DNA from: Bordetella parapertussis | GTDB taxonomy: Bacteria > Pseudomonadota > Gammaproteobacteria > Burkholderiales > Burkholderiaceae_C | Assembly: GCA_945890735.1 (NCBI GenBank) | Contig: CAMDCZ010000014.1 | Span: 1-45,550, forward strand | DNA length: 45,550 bases | Reading direction: 5' to 3' | In this document: positions 25,755 to 34,091 of the stretch, piece after piece | Numbering within the stretch: position 1 is the first letter of the stretch | Layout: the number at the start of each line of letters is the position of its first letter | The notes under the pieces: generated by a model | Seen by the model: the letters and a program-made list of their open reading frames with translations, nothing else | Told to the model about the DNA's origin: nothing | Database searches by the model: none | Made by a program: the position numbers and the translations under genes

Positions 25755-27233
25755 TCAGTTTTTCTTGACCACCGAATAACGCAACAAGGTTTTGGCCCGC
25801 GCTTGCGCATGGTCCACCACCGGCAAAGGGTAGTTCTCACCCAGCGTCACCCCAGCGGCTTGCAACTCGAGTGGCTTGGCCAACCATGGCGCATGGATGG
25901 CCTTGTCCGACAAGCCCGCCAACTGCGGCAGGTAGCGGCGAATGAATTTGCCGTTGGGGTCAAATTTTTCGCTTTGGTTGACCGGGTTGAAGATGCGGAA
26001 ATATGGTTGTGCATCGCAGCCACTCGAGCTCGCCCATTGCCAGCCACCGTTGTTGGCGGCCAAGTCAAAGTCCAGCAAATGCTCGGCAAAGTAGCGCTCA
26101 CCCCAGCGCCAATCGATACCCAAATCTTTCACCAAAAAACTCGCCACCACCATGCGCAATCGGTTGTGCATATAGCCGGTCTGGTTGATTTGCGCCATGG
26201 CCGCATCGACCAGTGGGTAGCCCGTGTTGCCGTCGCACCAAGCTTGAAACAAGGCTTTGCCTTGCTTGTCCTTGTCCCAGTGAATCAGGTCGTACTCGGC
26301 CTTGAATGCCTTGCTCACCACATGCGGATGGTGGTGCAGGATCTGGTGGTAAAAATCCCGCCAAATCAACTCGGACAACCAGGTTTGCGCGCCGACATCG
26401 TTGCGCAGTGCGCGGGGGTGGGCCAGCCTGGCCAATTGGCGGATCGATACCGTGCCAAACCGCAGGTGCACGCTCAAGTAGCTTGGCCCTTTGATGGCGG
26501 GAAAGTTGCGTGTGGCTTCGTATTTGTCCATGCGGGTGTCGAAATCGCTCAACAAGGCCTGCGCGCCTGACATGCCCGGGCGGATGTGCAAGGCTGCCAG
26601 ATCGATCGCTTCAAACCCCATGTCCGCCAGGCTCGGCATGGGCTGGCGCAAGGCTTGGGGCACAGCGGCCAGTTGCCCGGGCTTGGCGGGTGTGTCGCGG
26701 GCAGCCAGGTCGTGTGTTGTGACTTTTTTGAGCCAGGCGTTTTTGTACGGGGTGAACACGCCATAAGGCGTGCCGCTTTGGGTCAGCACCTCGCTGCGTT
26801 CAAAGACCACATGGTCTTTGAAGCTTTGAAAGGCAATGCCTGCATTCGCCAAGGCACCAATGACCTGTGCGTCCCGGGCCAAGGCATCCGGTTCATCGTC
26901 ATGGTGGGTCAGCACCGCTTGCACGCCCAGTTGTTTGGCCAGTTGCACGATGGTTTGCACGGCCTGTCCGTGGCGCACCAACAGCGTTGCCTCGGCTTGG
27001 CCAGCCAGCCGCTGCCATGCCGTGTCGAGTTCTTGCAAAGATGCGTGCAGGAACGCCACACGCCGGTCGCGCCGGGGCAGGCTGTCCAAGATGGCGCGGT
27101 CAAAGACAAACGCGCCAAACACCTGGTCGCTGTGGCGCAAGGCATGGCTGAGCGCGGTGTGGTCGCTGAGGCGCAAATCGCGGCGAAACCAAACCAAAAC
27201 CTTGGCAAAGTGGTTCAAATCGTTGTGTGGCAT
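25755..27233 (-). CDS. phrB: deoxyribodipyrimidine photolyase
   Basis: A 492-residue class I cyclobutane pyrimidine dimer photolyase that uses blue light and FADH- to split UV dimers. VLVWFRRDLRLSDHTAL marks the antenna domain; WCDGNTGYPLVDAAMAQ, TGYMHNRLRMVVASFLVKD, NGGWQWASSSGCDAQPYFR and FNPVNQSEKFDPNG form the FAD-binding domain with the conserved tryptophans. The ATG at 27233 follows AAGGG by about five bases; an ATG at 27251 adds six residues. The frame stays open upstream into the divergent yqgE gene, which is shadow only. Confidence 0.95.
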   Translation of the reverse strand: MPHNDLNHFAKVLVWFRRDLRLSDHTALSHALRHSDQVFGAFVFDRAILDSLPRRDRRVAFLHASLQELDTAWQRLAGQAEATLLVRHGQAVQTIVQLAKQLGVQAVLTHHDDEPDALARDAQVIGALANAGIAFQSFKDHVVFERSEVLTQSGTPYGVFTPYKNAWLKKVTTHDLAARDTPAKPGQLAAVPQALRQPMPSLADMGFEAIDLAALHIRPGMSGAQALLSDFDTRMDKYEATRNFPAIKGPSYLSVHLRFGTVSIRQLARLAHPRALRNDVGAQTWLSELIWRDFYHQILHHHPHVVSKAFKAEYDLIHWDKDKQGKALFQAWCDGNTGYPLVDAAMAQINQTGYMHNRLRMVVASFLVKDLGIDWRWGERYFAEHLLDFDLAANNGGWQWASSSGCDAQPYFRIFNPVNQSEKFDPNGKFIRRYLPQLAGLSDKAIHAPWLAKPLELQAAGVTLGENYPLPVVDHAQARAKTLLRYSVVKKN

Positions 27234-27254
27234 GTTCACCCTTAAAATCATCCC

Positions 27255-27857
27255 ATGACCATGGATTCTGCGCCCATCAACCTCACGCATCATTTCCTGA
27301 TCGCCATGCCCGGTTTGATGGACGAGTCTTTCTCCCGCAGTGTCGTCTACATGTGCGAGCACAGCGAGCGCGGCGCCTTGGGCCTGATCATCAACAAACC
27401 CAGCCCGATGTCCATGCAAGACCTGTTTGAAAAGGTCGAGCTTCAATTGGGGCGCAGCGATTTGATTGAAATCCCCGTCCTGCAAGGCGGCCCGGTCCAC
27501 ACCGAGCGCGGCTTCGTGCTGCACGACCCGATGACCAGCAGCAGTGGCGAATCTGACGCAGAGCATGCCTATGCCTCCACCTTGGCCGTGCCTGGGGGCT
27601 TGGAGATGACCACCTCGAAAGATGTGCTCGAAGCGTTGTCCACCGGCGCGGGCCCCAAGCGGGTCTTGATCACCCTGGGCTACGCGGCCTGGGCGCAAGG
27701 TCAGCTCGAGTCCGAATTGGCCGAAAACAGCTGGCTCACGGTGCAAGCCGATGCGCAGGTGATTTTCGACACGCCGATCGAGCTGCGCTATGACAGCGCA
27801 CTGGCCTTGCTGGGCTTGCAAGCCTGGATGCTTTCGCCTCAGGCAGGTCACGCATGA
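27255..27857 (+). CDS. yqgE: YqgE/AlgH family protein (UPF0301)
   Basis: A 200-residue member of the YqgE/AlgH family. HHFLIAMPGLMDESFSRSVVYMCEHSERGALGLIINKP near the N-terminus is the family core, and VLQGGPVHTERGFVLHD is the second conserved block. The biochemical role is unresolved; AlgH was named from alginate regulation in Pseudomonas. It begins a forward operon with ruvX, pyrR, pyrB and pyrC', each gene overlapping or almost touching the next; the ruvX ATG overlaps its stop (ATGA). Confidence 0.92.
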   Translation: MTMDSAPINLTHHFLIAMPGLMDESFSRSVVYMCEHSERGALGLIINKPSPMSMQDLFEKVELQLGRSDLIEIPVLQGGPVHTERGFVLHDPMTSSSGESDAEHAYASTLAVPGGLEMTTSKDVLEALSTGAGPKRVLITLGYAAWAQGQLESELAENSWLTVQADAQVIFDTPIELRYDSALALLGLQAWMLSPQAGHA

Positions 27858-28276
27858 ACGTGGCCGTGACGCCACCGACCGTGACCGCTGCGCAGCAATC
27901 TTTTTTGGCTTTTGATTTCGGCTTGAAGCGCACCGGCGTGGCCTATGCCTCGCGGTTGTTGGCTGTGGCCCAACCCCAAGGCACGGTCAACGCCAGTGGC
28001 AACGCCCGTTGGCCCCTGATCACCGAACACATCCAGCGCTGGCAACCCGACGCCTTGGTCGTGGGCGTGCCTTACCACCCGGACGGTGCGCGGCACGAGA
28101 ACACTGAACGCGCCCAACAATTTGCCCGCCAATTGCACGGCCGTTTTGGCCTGCCAGTGTTTGAGGTCGATGAGCGTTACTCGACCACCGAAGCCAAAGC
28201 CGGGGGGGCCGCCGATGTGGACGCAGCCTCGGCCTGCGTCATCCTGGATCAATTTTTAAGAAGTCTTCAACCATGA
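27854..28276 (+). CDS. ruvX: RuvX/YqgF putative pre-16S rRNA nuclease
   Basis: A 140-residue RNase H-fold protein. FLAFDFGLKRTGVA supplies the first catalytic aspartate, VVGVPYHPDGARHENTERA the conserved middle, FEVDERYSTTEA the second acidic residue and DVDAASACVILDQFL the third. YqgF processes the 5' end of pre-16S rRNA and was first proposed as a Holliday junction resolvase. Both ends overlap neighbours by ATGA, so it is translationally coupled to yqgE and pyrR. Confidence 0.92.
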   Translation: MNVAVTPPTVTAAQQSFLAFDFGLKRTGVAYASRLLAVAQPQGTVNASGNARWPLITEHIQRWQPDALVVGVPYHPDGARHENTERAQQFARQLHGRFGLPVFEVDERYSTTEAKAGGAADVDAASACVILDQFLRSLQP

Positions 28277-28773
28277 GCATTGGTCATTTATCTCTGGACG
28301 CGCAAGCCCTGTATGGTCAGATGCTGACCGACCTGCGCGAACGCCTTGGTCCCACCGCCCATTTGGTCGGCATCACCTCGGGTGGCGCTTGGTTGGCTGA
28401 ACGCCTGCACGTCGACCTGGGTCGCAGCCCAGCCTTGGGCGTGGTCTCCTCATCCATGCACCGCGATGATTTTGCGCAACGCGGCATGGCCGACAGCGCG
28501 GCCACCAAACTCCCTTTTTCGGTCGACGGTGCCACGGTTTGGTTGATTGACGATGTGTTGTTCACCGGGCGCACCATCCGCGCGGTGGTCAACGAGTTGT
28601 TTGATTACGGCAGGCCCGCCGCCGTGCATTTGGCGGTCTTGGTCGATCGGGGCGGACGTGAGCTACCGGTGCAAGCCGACTACGCTGCGGCTCGCTTGAG
28701 CCTACCCGCCACACAGTCCTTGCGCCTGACCCGCGACGACCGCAACCAATTTGCTTTTTCGGTGGAGGGCTGA
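28273..28773 (+). CDS. pyrR: PyrR-type pyrimidine regulatory protein / uracil phosphoribosyltransferase
   Basis: A 166-residue phosphoribosyltransferase-fold protein. VGITSGGAWLAERL and the PRPP loop VWLIDDVLFTGRTIRAVVNELFD match PyrR. In Bacillus PyrR attenuates pyr mRNA; in beta- and gamma-proteobacteria with a pyrR-pyrB-pyrC' order it may instead act on DNA or only as an enzyme. I see no attenuator between it and pyrB, which begins five bases after its stop. Confidence 0.9.
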   Translation: MSIGHLSLDAQALYGQMLTDLRERLGPTAHLVGITSGGAWLAERLHVDLGRSPALGVVSSSMHRDDFAQRGMADSAATKLPFSVDGATVWLIDDVLFTGRTIRAVVNELFDYGRPAAVHLAVLVDRGGRELPVQADYAAARLSLPATQSLRLTRDDRNQFAFSVEG

Positions 28774-28777
28774 GCCG

Positions 28778-29740
28778 ATGCTGTCCAAAAGAAACCCCCA
28801 ACTCAACACCCACGGTGAACTGATCCATTTGTTGTCGACCGAGGGCTTGTCCCGCGGCATCCTCACCCAGATCTTGGACACCGCCAGCCAGTTTGTGTCG
28901 GTCAACGACCGCGAGGTCAAGAAAGTCCCCTTGCTGCGCGGCAAAAGCGTGTTCAACCTGTTCTTTGAAAACAGCACCCGTACCCGCACCACGTTCGAGA
29001 TTGCGGCCAAGCGTTTGAGCGCGGACGTGTTCAACCTCGACATCGCAAGGTCTTCGGCCAGCAAGGGCGAGAGCTTGCTCGACACCATCGCCAACCTCTC
29101 TGCCATGGCTGCCGATATTTTTGTGGTGCGCCACAGCGAATCGGGTGCCCCCTATCTGATCGCTGAGCATGTGGCCCCGCACGTGCATGTCATCAACGCG
29201 GGCGACGGCCGTCATGCCCACCCGACACAAGGCTTGCTTGACGCCTACACCATCCGTCATTTCAAAAAAGACTTTGCCAACCTGCGCGTGGCCATTGTGG
29301 GGGACGTGCTGCATTCCAGGGTGGCGCGCTCGGACATCCATGCCTTGACCACCTTGGGTTGCGCTGAGGTGCGGGTGGTCGGCCCCAAGACCTTGATACC
29401 CTCGGACTTGGCCCAACTGGGTGTCAAGGTGTTTCACACCTTGGAAGACGGCATTCGCGATTGCGACGTGGTGATCACACTGCGCCTGCAAAACGAGCGC
29501 ATGAGCGGCGCACTGCTGCCCTCGAGTCAAGAGTATTTCAAGAGCTTTGGTTTGACCCAAGCCAAACTCCAACTGGCCAAGCCCGACGCGATCGTGATGC
29601 ACCCAGGTCCCATCAATCGGGGCGTGGAAATCGAATCGGCGGTGGTCGACGGACCACAAAGCGTCATCTTGACGCAAGTGACTTTTGGCATTGCTGTGCG
29701 CATGGCGGTGATGTCTATCGTGGCAGGGAACGACGCATGA
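28778..29740 (+). CDS. pyrB: aspartate carbamoyltransferase catalytic subunit PyrB
   Basis: A 320-residue ATCase catalytic chain that joins carbamoyl phosphate and aspartate, the first committed step of pyrimidine synthesis. FFENSTRTRTTFE is the carbamoyl-phosphate site, SSASKGESLLDT the 80s loop, HPTQGLLDAYTI and HPGPINRGVE the other active-site segments. The ATG at 28778 is preferred, with GGAGGGC upstream overlapping the end of pyrR. No pyrI regulatory subunit follows; the partner is the dihydroorotase-like gene next to it (ATGA overlap). Confidence 0.95.
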   Translation: MLSKRNPQLNTHGELIHLLSTEGLSRGILTQILDTASQFVSVNDREVKKVPLLRGKSVFNLFFENSTRTRTTFEIAAKRLSADVFNLDIARSSASKGESLLDTIANLSAMAADIFVVRHSESGAPYLIAEHVAPHVHVINAGDGRHAHPTQGLLDAYTIRHFKKDFANLRVAIVGDVLHSRVARSDIHALTTLGCAEVRVVGPKTLIPSDLAQLGVKVFHTLEDGIRDCDVVITLRLQNERMSGALLPSSQEYFKSFGLTQAKLQLAKPDAIVMHPGPINRGVEIESAVVDGPQSVILTQVTFGIAVRMAVMSIVAGNDA

Positions 29741-31059
29741 GCATCCTGATTCAAAACGGGCAGGTGATTGACCCTGCCTCTGGCCTGAACACCCGCGCGG
29801 ACATCGCGATCGACAACGGCACCATTGTGTCCATAGGCAAGCCTGCGGCTGGTTTCAAGCCTGCGCAAACCATCGACGCCAACGGCTGCATCGTGGTGCC
29901 AGGTTTGGTGGATGCCTGCGCCCGCTTGGGTGAGCCAGGCCATGAGCACGAGGGCATGCTCGACACCGAACTCGCCGCTGCTGTGGCGGGTGGTGTCACC
30001 AGCGTGGTCTGCCCACCCGACACCCAACCAGTCCTGGACGAGCCCGGCTTGGTCGAGATGCTGCAATTTCGCGCAGCCCGTTTGCAGTTGTCGCGGGTGT
30101 TTCCTCTGGGGGCGCTGACACGTGGCTTGGCAGGTGAAGCACTCACCCCGATGGCTGAACTCACCCATGCCGGTTGCATCGGGTTTTCCCAGTCAGAGCA
30201 CAACATGGTGCATAACCAAGCCTTGCAACGGGCGATGCAGTATGGCGCCACCTTCGGCTACTGTCTGTGGTTGCGGGCCCAAGACGCAGCGCTTGGCAAA
30301 GGGGTGGCTGCCAGCGGCCCCTTGGCCACCCGAATGGGTTTGAGTGGCGTACCGGTGGCCGCTGAAACCATCGCTTTGCACACCATCATCGACCTGATGC
30401 GCAGCACAGGGGCGCGGGTGCATGTTTGTCGCCTCTCCAGCGCGGCGGGCGTGGCCTTGATCCGCCAAGCCAAAGCCGAAGGCTTGGCCATCAGTGCAGA
30501 TGTCAGTATCCACAACCTGCATTTCACCGACACCGACATGGGCTACTTTGACACCCGTGCGCGCTTGACGCCGCCACTGCGTCAACAACGCGATCGCGAA
30601 GCCCTGCGTGCTGGCCTGGCCGATGGCACGATCGATGTGCTGGTGTCTGATCACACGCCTGTCGAAGGTGACGCCAAGGCCTTGCCCTTCGCGCAAGCCC
30701 AAGCAGGGGCGACCGCACTGGAGTTGTTGTTGTCAGCCACCTTGAAATGGGCATCGCAAAGCCAGGTCGAACTGCTGCGGGCATTGCAGGTGGTGACCAG
30801 CGCGCCCGCCCAATTGTTGGGTGCACGCGGGCAAGGTTTGGGTCAACTCACCGAGGGTGGCCCCGCGGATGTCTGCGTCTATGACCCCGGTGCTTCTTGG
30901 GCTGTCAAGCCTGAGGCGCTGCGCAGCCAAAGCAAACACACACCGTTTGCGTTTGACATGAGCGGCAGCGAGATGGTGGGGCAGGTCAAGGCCACGGTGG
31001 TTGCCGGCAAAGTGGCATTTCAGTCTGGTCAGAGCAGCGTATCAGCCCAAATATTTTGA
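29737..31059 (+). CDS. pyrC': dihydroorotase-like protein PyrC', probably inactive ATCase partner
   Basis: A 440-residue amidohydrolase of the type I dihydroorotase group. The N-terminal strand SILIQNGQVIDPASGLNTRA and the late SDHTPVEGDAKALPFAQA are conserved. At the place where active enzymes carry D-x-H-x-H-x-R-x-P-G the sequence reads DACARLGEPG: both metal-binding histidines are missing. This matches the non-catalytic PyrC' (PyrX) subunits described in Pseudomonas, which hold the ATCase dodecamer together. The ATG at 29737 overlaps the pyrB stop. Its last 31 bases overlap the convergent fccB gene. A true dihydroorotase must be elsewhere in the genome. Confidence 0.85.
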   Translation: MSILIQNGQVIDPASGLNTRADIAIDNGTIVSIGKPAAGFKPAQTIDANGCIVVPGLVDACARLGEPGHEHEGMLDTELAAAVAGGVTSVVCPPDTQPVLDEPGLVEMLQFRAARLQLSRVFPLGALTRGLAGEALTPMAELTHAGCIGFSQSEHNMVHNQALQRAMQYGATFGYCLWLRAQDAALGKGVAASGPLATRMGLSGVPVAAETIALHTIIDLMRSTGARVHVCRLSSAAGVALIRQAKAEGLAISADVSIHNLHFTDTDMGYFDTRARLTPPLRQQRDREALRAGLADGTIDVLVSDHTPVEGDAKALPFAQAQAGATALELLLSATLKWASQSQVELLRALQVVTSAPAQLLGARGQGLGQLTEGGPADVCVYDPGASWAVKPEALRSQSKHTPFAFDMSGSEMVGQVKATVVAGKVAFQSGQSSVSAQIF

Positions 31060-32309
31060 GCCCAATTCCAGGCATAGGTGCCTTCAAGCGCATTTGGCTC
31101 GCTCGACAAGCCACCTGAGCCAGGCACGGTTTTGTAAGTTTTTTCAGCTGCGATGTACTGGTGAACCGAGGCCACGTGCACCACCAATTGGTCGTTCACA
31201 TAGCTGTAACAGGTGTTGGTGAGAAACGGCGCGGGGTTGACCGCCAAGTCGGACAACTGGGCAACCACCGCTGCGGCCGTGACCTTCGCCTGTGAATTCG
31301 CCATGTGGCCCGACTTGGGCATGGCCGGTGCCACTTGGATCGCATCACCCAAGACATGGATGTCCTTGGCTACCAAGGATTCAAAGGTTTGGTAATGCAC
31401 GCCACACCAGCGTTGGTTGGCCTTGGCCAAGCCGGTTTTAACCGCAATCGCACCTGCACGCATGTCGGGCAAGACATTCAAGACATCCGCCTTGAGGTTT
31501 TCTTGCACGTCAAACCGAATGGTTTTGGTGGCGGTGTCCACGCCCACAGCTTTGTGGTTAGGGCGGTATTCAATGATGTTTTTGTAATGGTCAGCCCAAA
31601 ACTTTTTGAACAAAGCAGCTTTGGAGGTGATGTCTTGGTTGGCATCCAGGATCAAGACCTTGGCGCGGGGCTTGGCTTGCTGGAAGTAATGCGCAACTTG
31701 GCTGGCACGCTCATAGGGGCCAGGGGGGCATTTGTAGGGTGCTTCGGGAATGGTCAGGGCGTACACACCGCCATCGGGCATGGCTTCGAGCTGTTTGCGC
31801 AAAGCCGTGGTCTCGGCGCCGGCTTTCCAGGCTTGCAGAATCTGTCCACTGTCATTGGCGGCTTGCAAGCCTTCAACGGTTTCAAACATCATGTCCACAC
31901 CGGGTGACAGCACCAGCTTGTCGTACGCAATGGCCAAGCCGTTATTCAGCCGGACGGATTTTTTGTCAGGGTCGATGGCAACCACCCAGTCCCGCACCAC
32001 AGTGATCCCATGTTTGCTGCTCAAGGCGTCGTAAGAGGTGGTGATTTCACGCAGCTGTTTGCTGCCACCCAACACCAAGTTGGACATGGGGCAGGAGATG
32101 AAGCTGCTGCTGGGCTCGATCAACACCACGCTGATCTTGTGATTGGACAAAACCCGGACATATTTGGCCGCGGTGGCACCACCGTAGCCACCACCGATGA
32201 CCACCACCTGTGCTTTGGCAGGCGCTTTGCTGATGAGCGAGGCGCAGCCAGCAAGCGCGGTCACAGAGCCCAGCGCCAGACCCGATTGAAGCAGTGTTCT
32301 TCTTTGCAT
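31029..32309 (-). CDS. fccB: flavocytochrome c sulfide dehydrogenase flavoprotein subunit (FccB/SoxF)
   Basis: A 426-residue flavoprotein that oxidises sulfide and passes electrons to a partner c-type cytochrome. The N-terminus has RR (R3-R4) followed by a hydrophobic run and a lipobox-like LAGC with C22, so export by Tat and possible lipid anchoring are likely. VVVIGGGYGGATAA is the FAD fold. C73 in FISCPMSN matches the cysteine that binds FAD covalently in Allochromatium FccB. KCPPGPYERA and RWCGVHYQTFES hold the two cysteines of the redox-active disulfide. It lies nine bases after the cytochrome gene. Its 3' end overlaps pyrC' by 31 bases. Confidence 0.92.
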   Translation of the reverse strand: MQRRTLLQSGLALGSVTALAGCASLISKAPAKAQVVVIGGGYGGATAAKYVRVLSNHKISVVLIEPSSSFISCPMSNLVLGGSKQLREITTSYDALSSKHGITVVRDWVVAIDPDKKSVRLNNGLAIAYDKLVLSPGVDMMFETVEGLQAANDSGQILQAWKAGAETTALRKQLEAMPDGGVYALTIPEAPYKCPPGPYERASQVAHYFQQAKPRAKVLILDANQDITSKAALFKKFWADHYKNIIEYRPNHKAVGVDTATKTIRFDVQENLKADVLNVLPDMRAGAIAVKTGLAKANQRWCGVHYQTFESLVAKDIHVLGDAIQVAPAMPKSGHMANSQAKVTAAAVVAQLSDLAVNPAPFLTNTCYSYVNDQLVVHVASVHQYIAAEKTYKTVPGSGGLSSEPNALEGTYAWNWAQNIWADTLL

Positions 32310-32318
32310 GCGTGTTCC

Positions 32319-32642
32319 TTAGCGTTTCTGGGCTGCGAAATAGTCGGCCAAGCTGGCGATTTGCTGGTCCGTCAAGCCTTTGTTGATTTGGTGCATCACC
32401 GTGGCTGGCCTTGTGCCTTCTTTGAAAGCTTTCATTTGCGCAATCATGTAGTCGCGGGGCAAGCCTGCAATGGAGGGCACGGTGGAGCCTTTCACGGCGC
32501 GGCCATCGCTGCCGTGGCAGTTGGCGCACATGGCGGCATCGGCACGTTGGTGCAGGGCAAGCGAGGGGTCTTGGGCTGAGGCGTTGCTCAACAAAGTCGA
32601 TGTCAATGTCAAGGCGGCAAAAAAGGTGGAAACTGTTTTCAT
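32319..32642 (-). CDS. fccA: c-type cytochrome partner of sulfide dehydrogenase (FccA/SoxE-like)
   Basis: A 107-residue class I cytochrome c553. A signal peptide runs to about residue 23 (NASAQ). The single haem site is C39-A-N-C42-H43, and PATVMHQINKGL probably holds the axial methionine (M82). Its position nine bases before fccB indicates that it is the electron-accepting subunit of the sulfide dehydrogenase. It follows modC by 42 bases on the same strand and may be read from the mod promoter. Confidence 0.88.
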   Translation of the reverse strand: MKTVSTFFAALTLTSTLLSNASAQDPSLALHQRADAAMCANCHGSDGRAVKGSTVPSIAGLPRDYMIAQMKAFKEGTRPATVMHQINKGLTDQQIASLADYFAAQKR

Positions 32643-32684
32643 CTGATGACTTTCTAGCGTTCAGTCAACGGAATATAAGGCAAA

Positions 32685-33359
32685 TCAGCTGGCCTGAGAC
32701 ACTTTTTGTCCATGCGCGATTTCGATGATGTCGTCGCCAAAGCTTTTGACATCATCGGGGTTGTGGCTGATGAGGATCATGGGAATGGACATCAGCGCTT
32801 GCACCTCGCTGAGTTCTTGGCGCAAGGATTGTCGAAGGTTTTCATCCAACGCTGAAAAAGGCTCGTCCAGCAGAATGGCTTTGGGCTGCATCACCAAGGC
32901 TCGGGCCAAGGCCACACGCTGACTCTGTCCGCCTGAGAGTTGGTGAGGGTATTGATCGGCCAAGGCGTTCAGTTGAAATTTGTCCAACCAATTGTTGACC
33001 TCAGCATGCACAAAGCGGCGGGATGGATTGAGCCATGACTTGCTGAGTGAAAAAGAAATGTTTTGCCTGACGGTGAGGTGTGGAAACAAAGCATACGCTT
33101 GAAACACATAGGCCAGCAAGCGTTCTTGAGGTGTTTGGCAAATGCGCTCAGATGAATGGAACAGGTCAACATGGTTGAAACGAATATGGCCACTGTCGGG
33201 TGTGGTCAAGCCAGCCAGCATCTTCAGCAACTGGGTTTTGCCAGCGCCGGAGGGGCCAAACAACACCAAGCGTTTGGCATCGCTTTGAAAAGCGAGGTTG
33301 ATGTCAAAGCGGCGGTTGGCGCTTTGGAATGTTTTTTGAACCGAGACGTCCCACAACAT
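32685..33359 (-). CDS. modC: molybdate ABC transporter ATP-binding protein ModC (short form)
   Basis: A 224-residue ABC ATPase. The Walker A motif is GPSGAGKTQLLK, the signature LSGGQSQRVALARALVM, the Walker B AILLDEPFSALDE and the switch histidine lies in LISHNPDDV. E. coli ModC is about 350 residues because of a C-terminal TOBE/Mop regulatory domain that is missing here. Assignment to molybdate rests on modB, modE and modA around it. The ATG at 33359 follows AAGGGG by five bases, nine bases after the modB stop. Confidence 0.88.
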   Translation of the reverse strand: MLWDVSVQKTFQSANRRFDINLAFQSDAKRLVLFGPSGAGKTQLLKMLAGLTTPDSGHIRFNHVDLFHSSERICQTPQERLLAYVFQAYALFPHLTVRQNISFSLSKSWLNPSRRFVHAEVNNWLDKFQLNALADQYPHQLSGGQSQRVALARALVMQPKAILLDEPFSALDENLRQSLRQELSEVQALMSIPMILISHNPDDVKSFGDDIIEIAHGQKVSQAS

Positions 33360-33368
33360 GTTGGCCCC

Positions 33369-34043
33369 TTACTTTGAATCCATCACTCGGCCAGGCAGCA
33401 ACTTGCCCGACACCAGCAACACGCTCAGGCAGACCACCGAGGTGAGCAGCACCAAAAAGTTGGCCACATCGTCTTGACCTGCTTGCACCGCTTCATACAC
33501 CGCGATGGACAAGGTTTGGGTTTGCCCCGGGATGCTGCCCGCCACCATCAAGGTGGCACCAAACTCACCAGAGGACCTGGCAAATGACAACAACACGCCA
33601 GACAAAATCCCGCGCCAAGCCAGTGGCAAGGTGATCCTGAAAAAGATGGCCCATTCGCTGATGCCCAAGACCCGAGCAGCTTGTTCGTATTGCGGTTCCA
33701 AGGACTCAAAGGCTGCACGGGCTGCCTTGAACACCAAGGGAAAGGACACGATGGCGGCTGCAATGACCGCCCCTTGCCAAGTGAAGATCAGGTTGATGCC
33801 CATGGAGGATTGCAAAAAGTGCCCGATGGGGCCATTGCGCCCAATCAGCACCAACAGGTAGTAACCCAAGACCGTGGGCGGCATGACCATGGGCAGGGTG
33901 AGCACCGCGTCCAGCACATCCTTGCCCCAAAAGTTTTTGCGTGCAAACACATAGGCCACGCCAATGCCTAAGCCCAGGTTGATCAGGGTGGCAAACCCCG
34001 CCACTTTGAGTGTGAGTCGCAGGGCTATCCAAGCTTCATCCAT
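33369..34043 (-). CDS. modB: molybdate ABC transporter permease ModB
   Basis: A 224-residue inner-membrane permease with about five or six transmembrane segments. It contains VLTLPMVMPPTVLGYYLL and the cytoplasmic EAA-type loop QAARVLGISEWAIFFRITLPLAWRGILSG, both typical of ModB, as well as GEFGATLMVAGSIPGQTQTL. It forms the channel for molybdate delivered by ModA and energised by ModC. The gene lies 48 bases after modE. Confidence 0.92.
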   Translation of the reverse strand: MDEAWIALRLTLKVAGFATLINLGLGIGVAYVFARKNFWGKDVLDAVLTLPMVMPPTVLGYYLLVLIGRNGPIGHFLQSSMGINLIFTWQGAVIAAAIVSFPLVFKAARAAFESLEPQYEQAARVLGISEWAIFFRITLPLAWRGILSGVLLSFARSSGEFGATLMVAGSIPGQTQTLSIAVYEAVQAGQDDVANFLVLLTSVVCLSVLLVSGKLLPGRVMDSK

Positions 34044-34091
34044 GTGTGCTGCAGAGACGGGGCTCTGTCCATTTGAAAACGGGTAAGTGGT

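Noticed and set aside
27234..27875. Open frame extending the photolyase upstream
   Set aside because: It is antisense to yqgE, and the photolyase signature begins at the ATG at 27233 behind a good ribosome-binding site.
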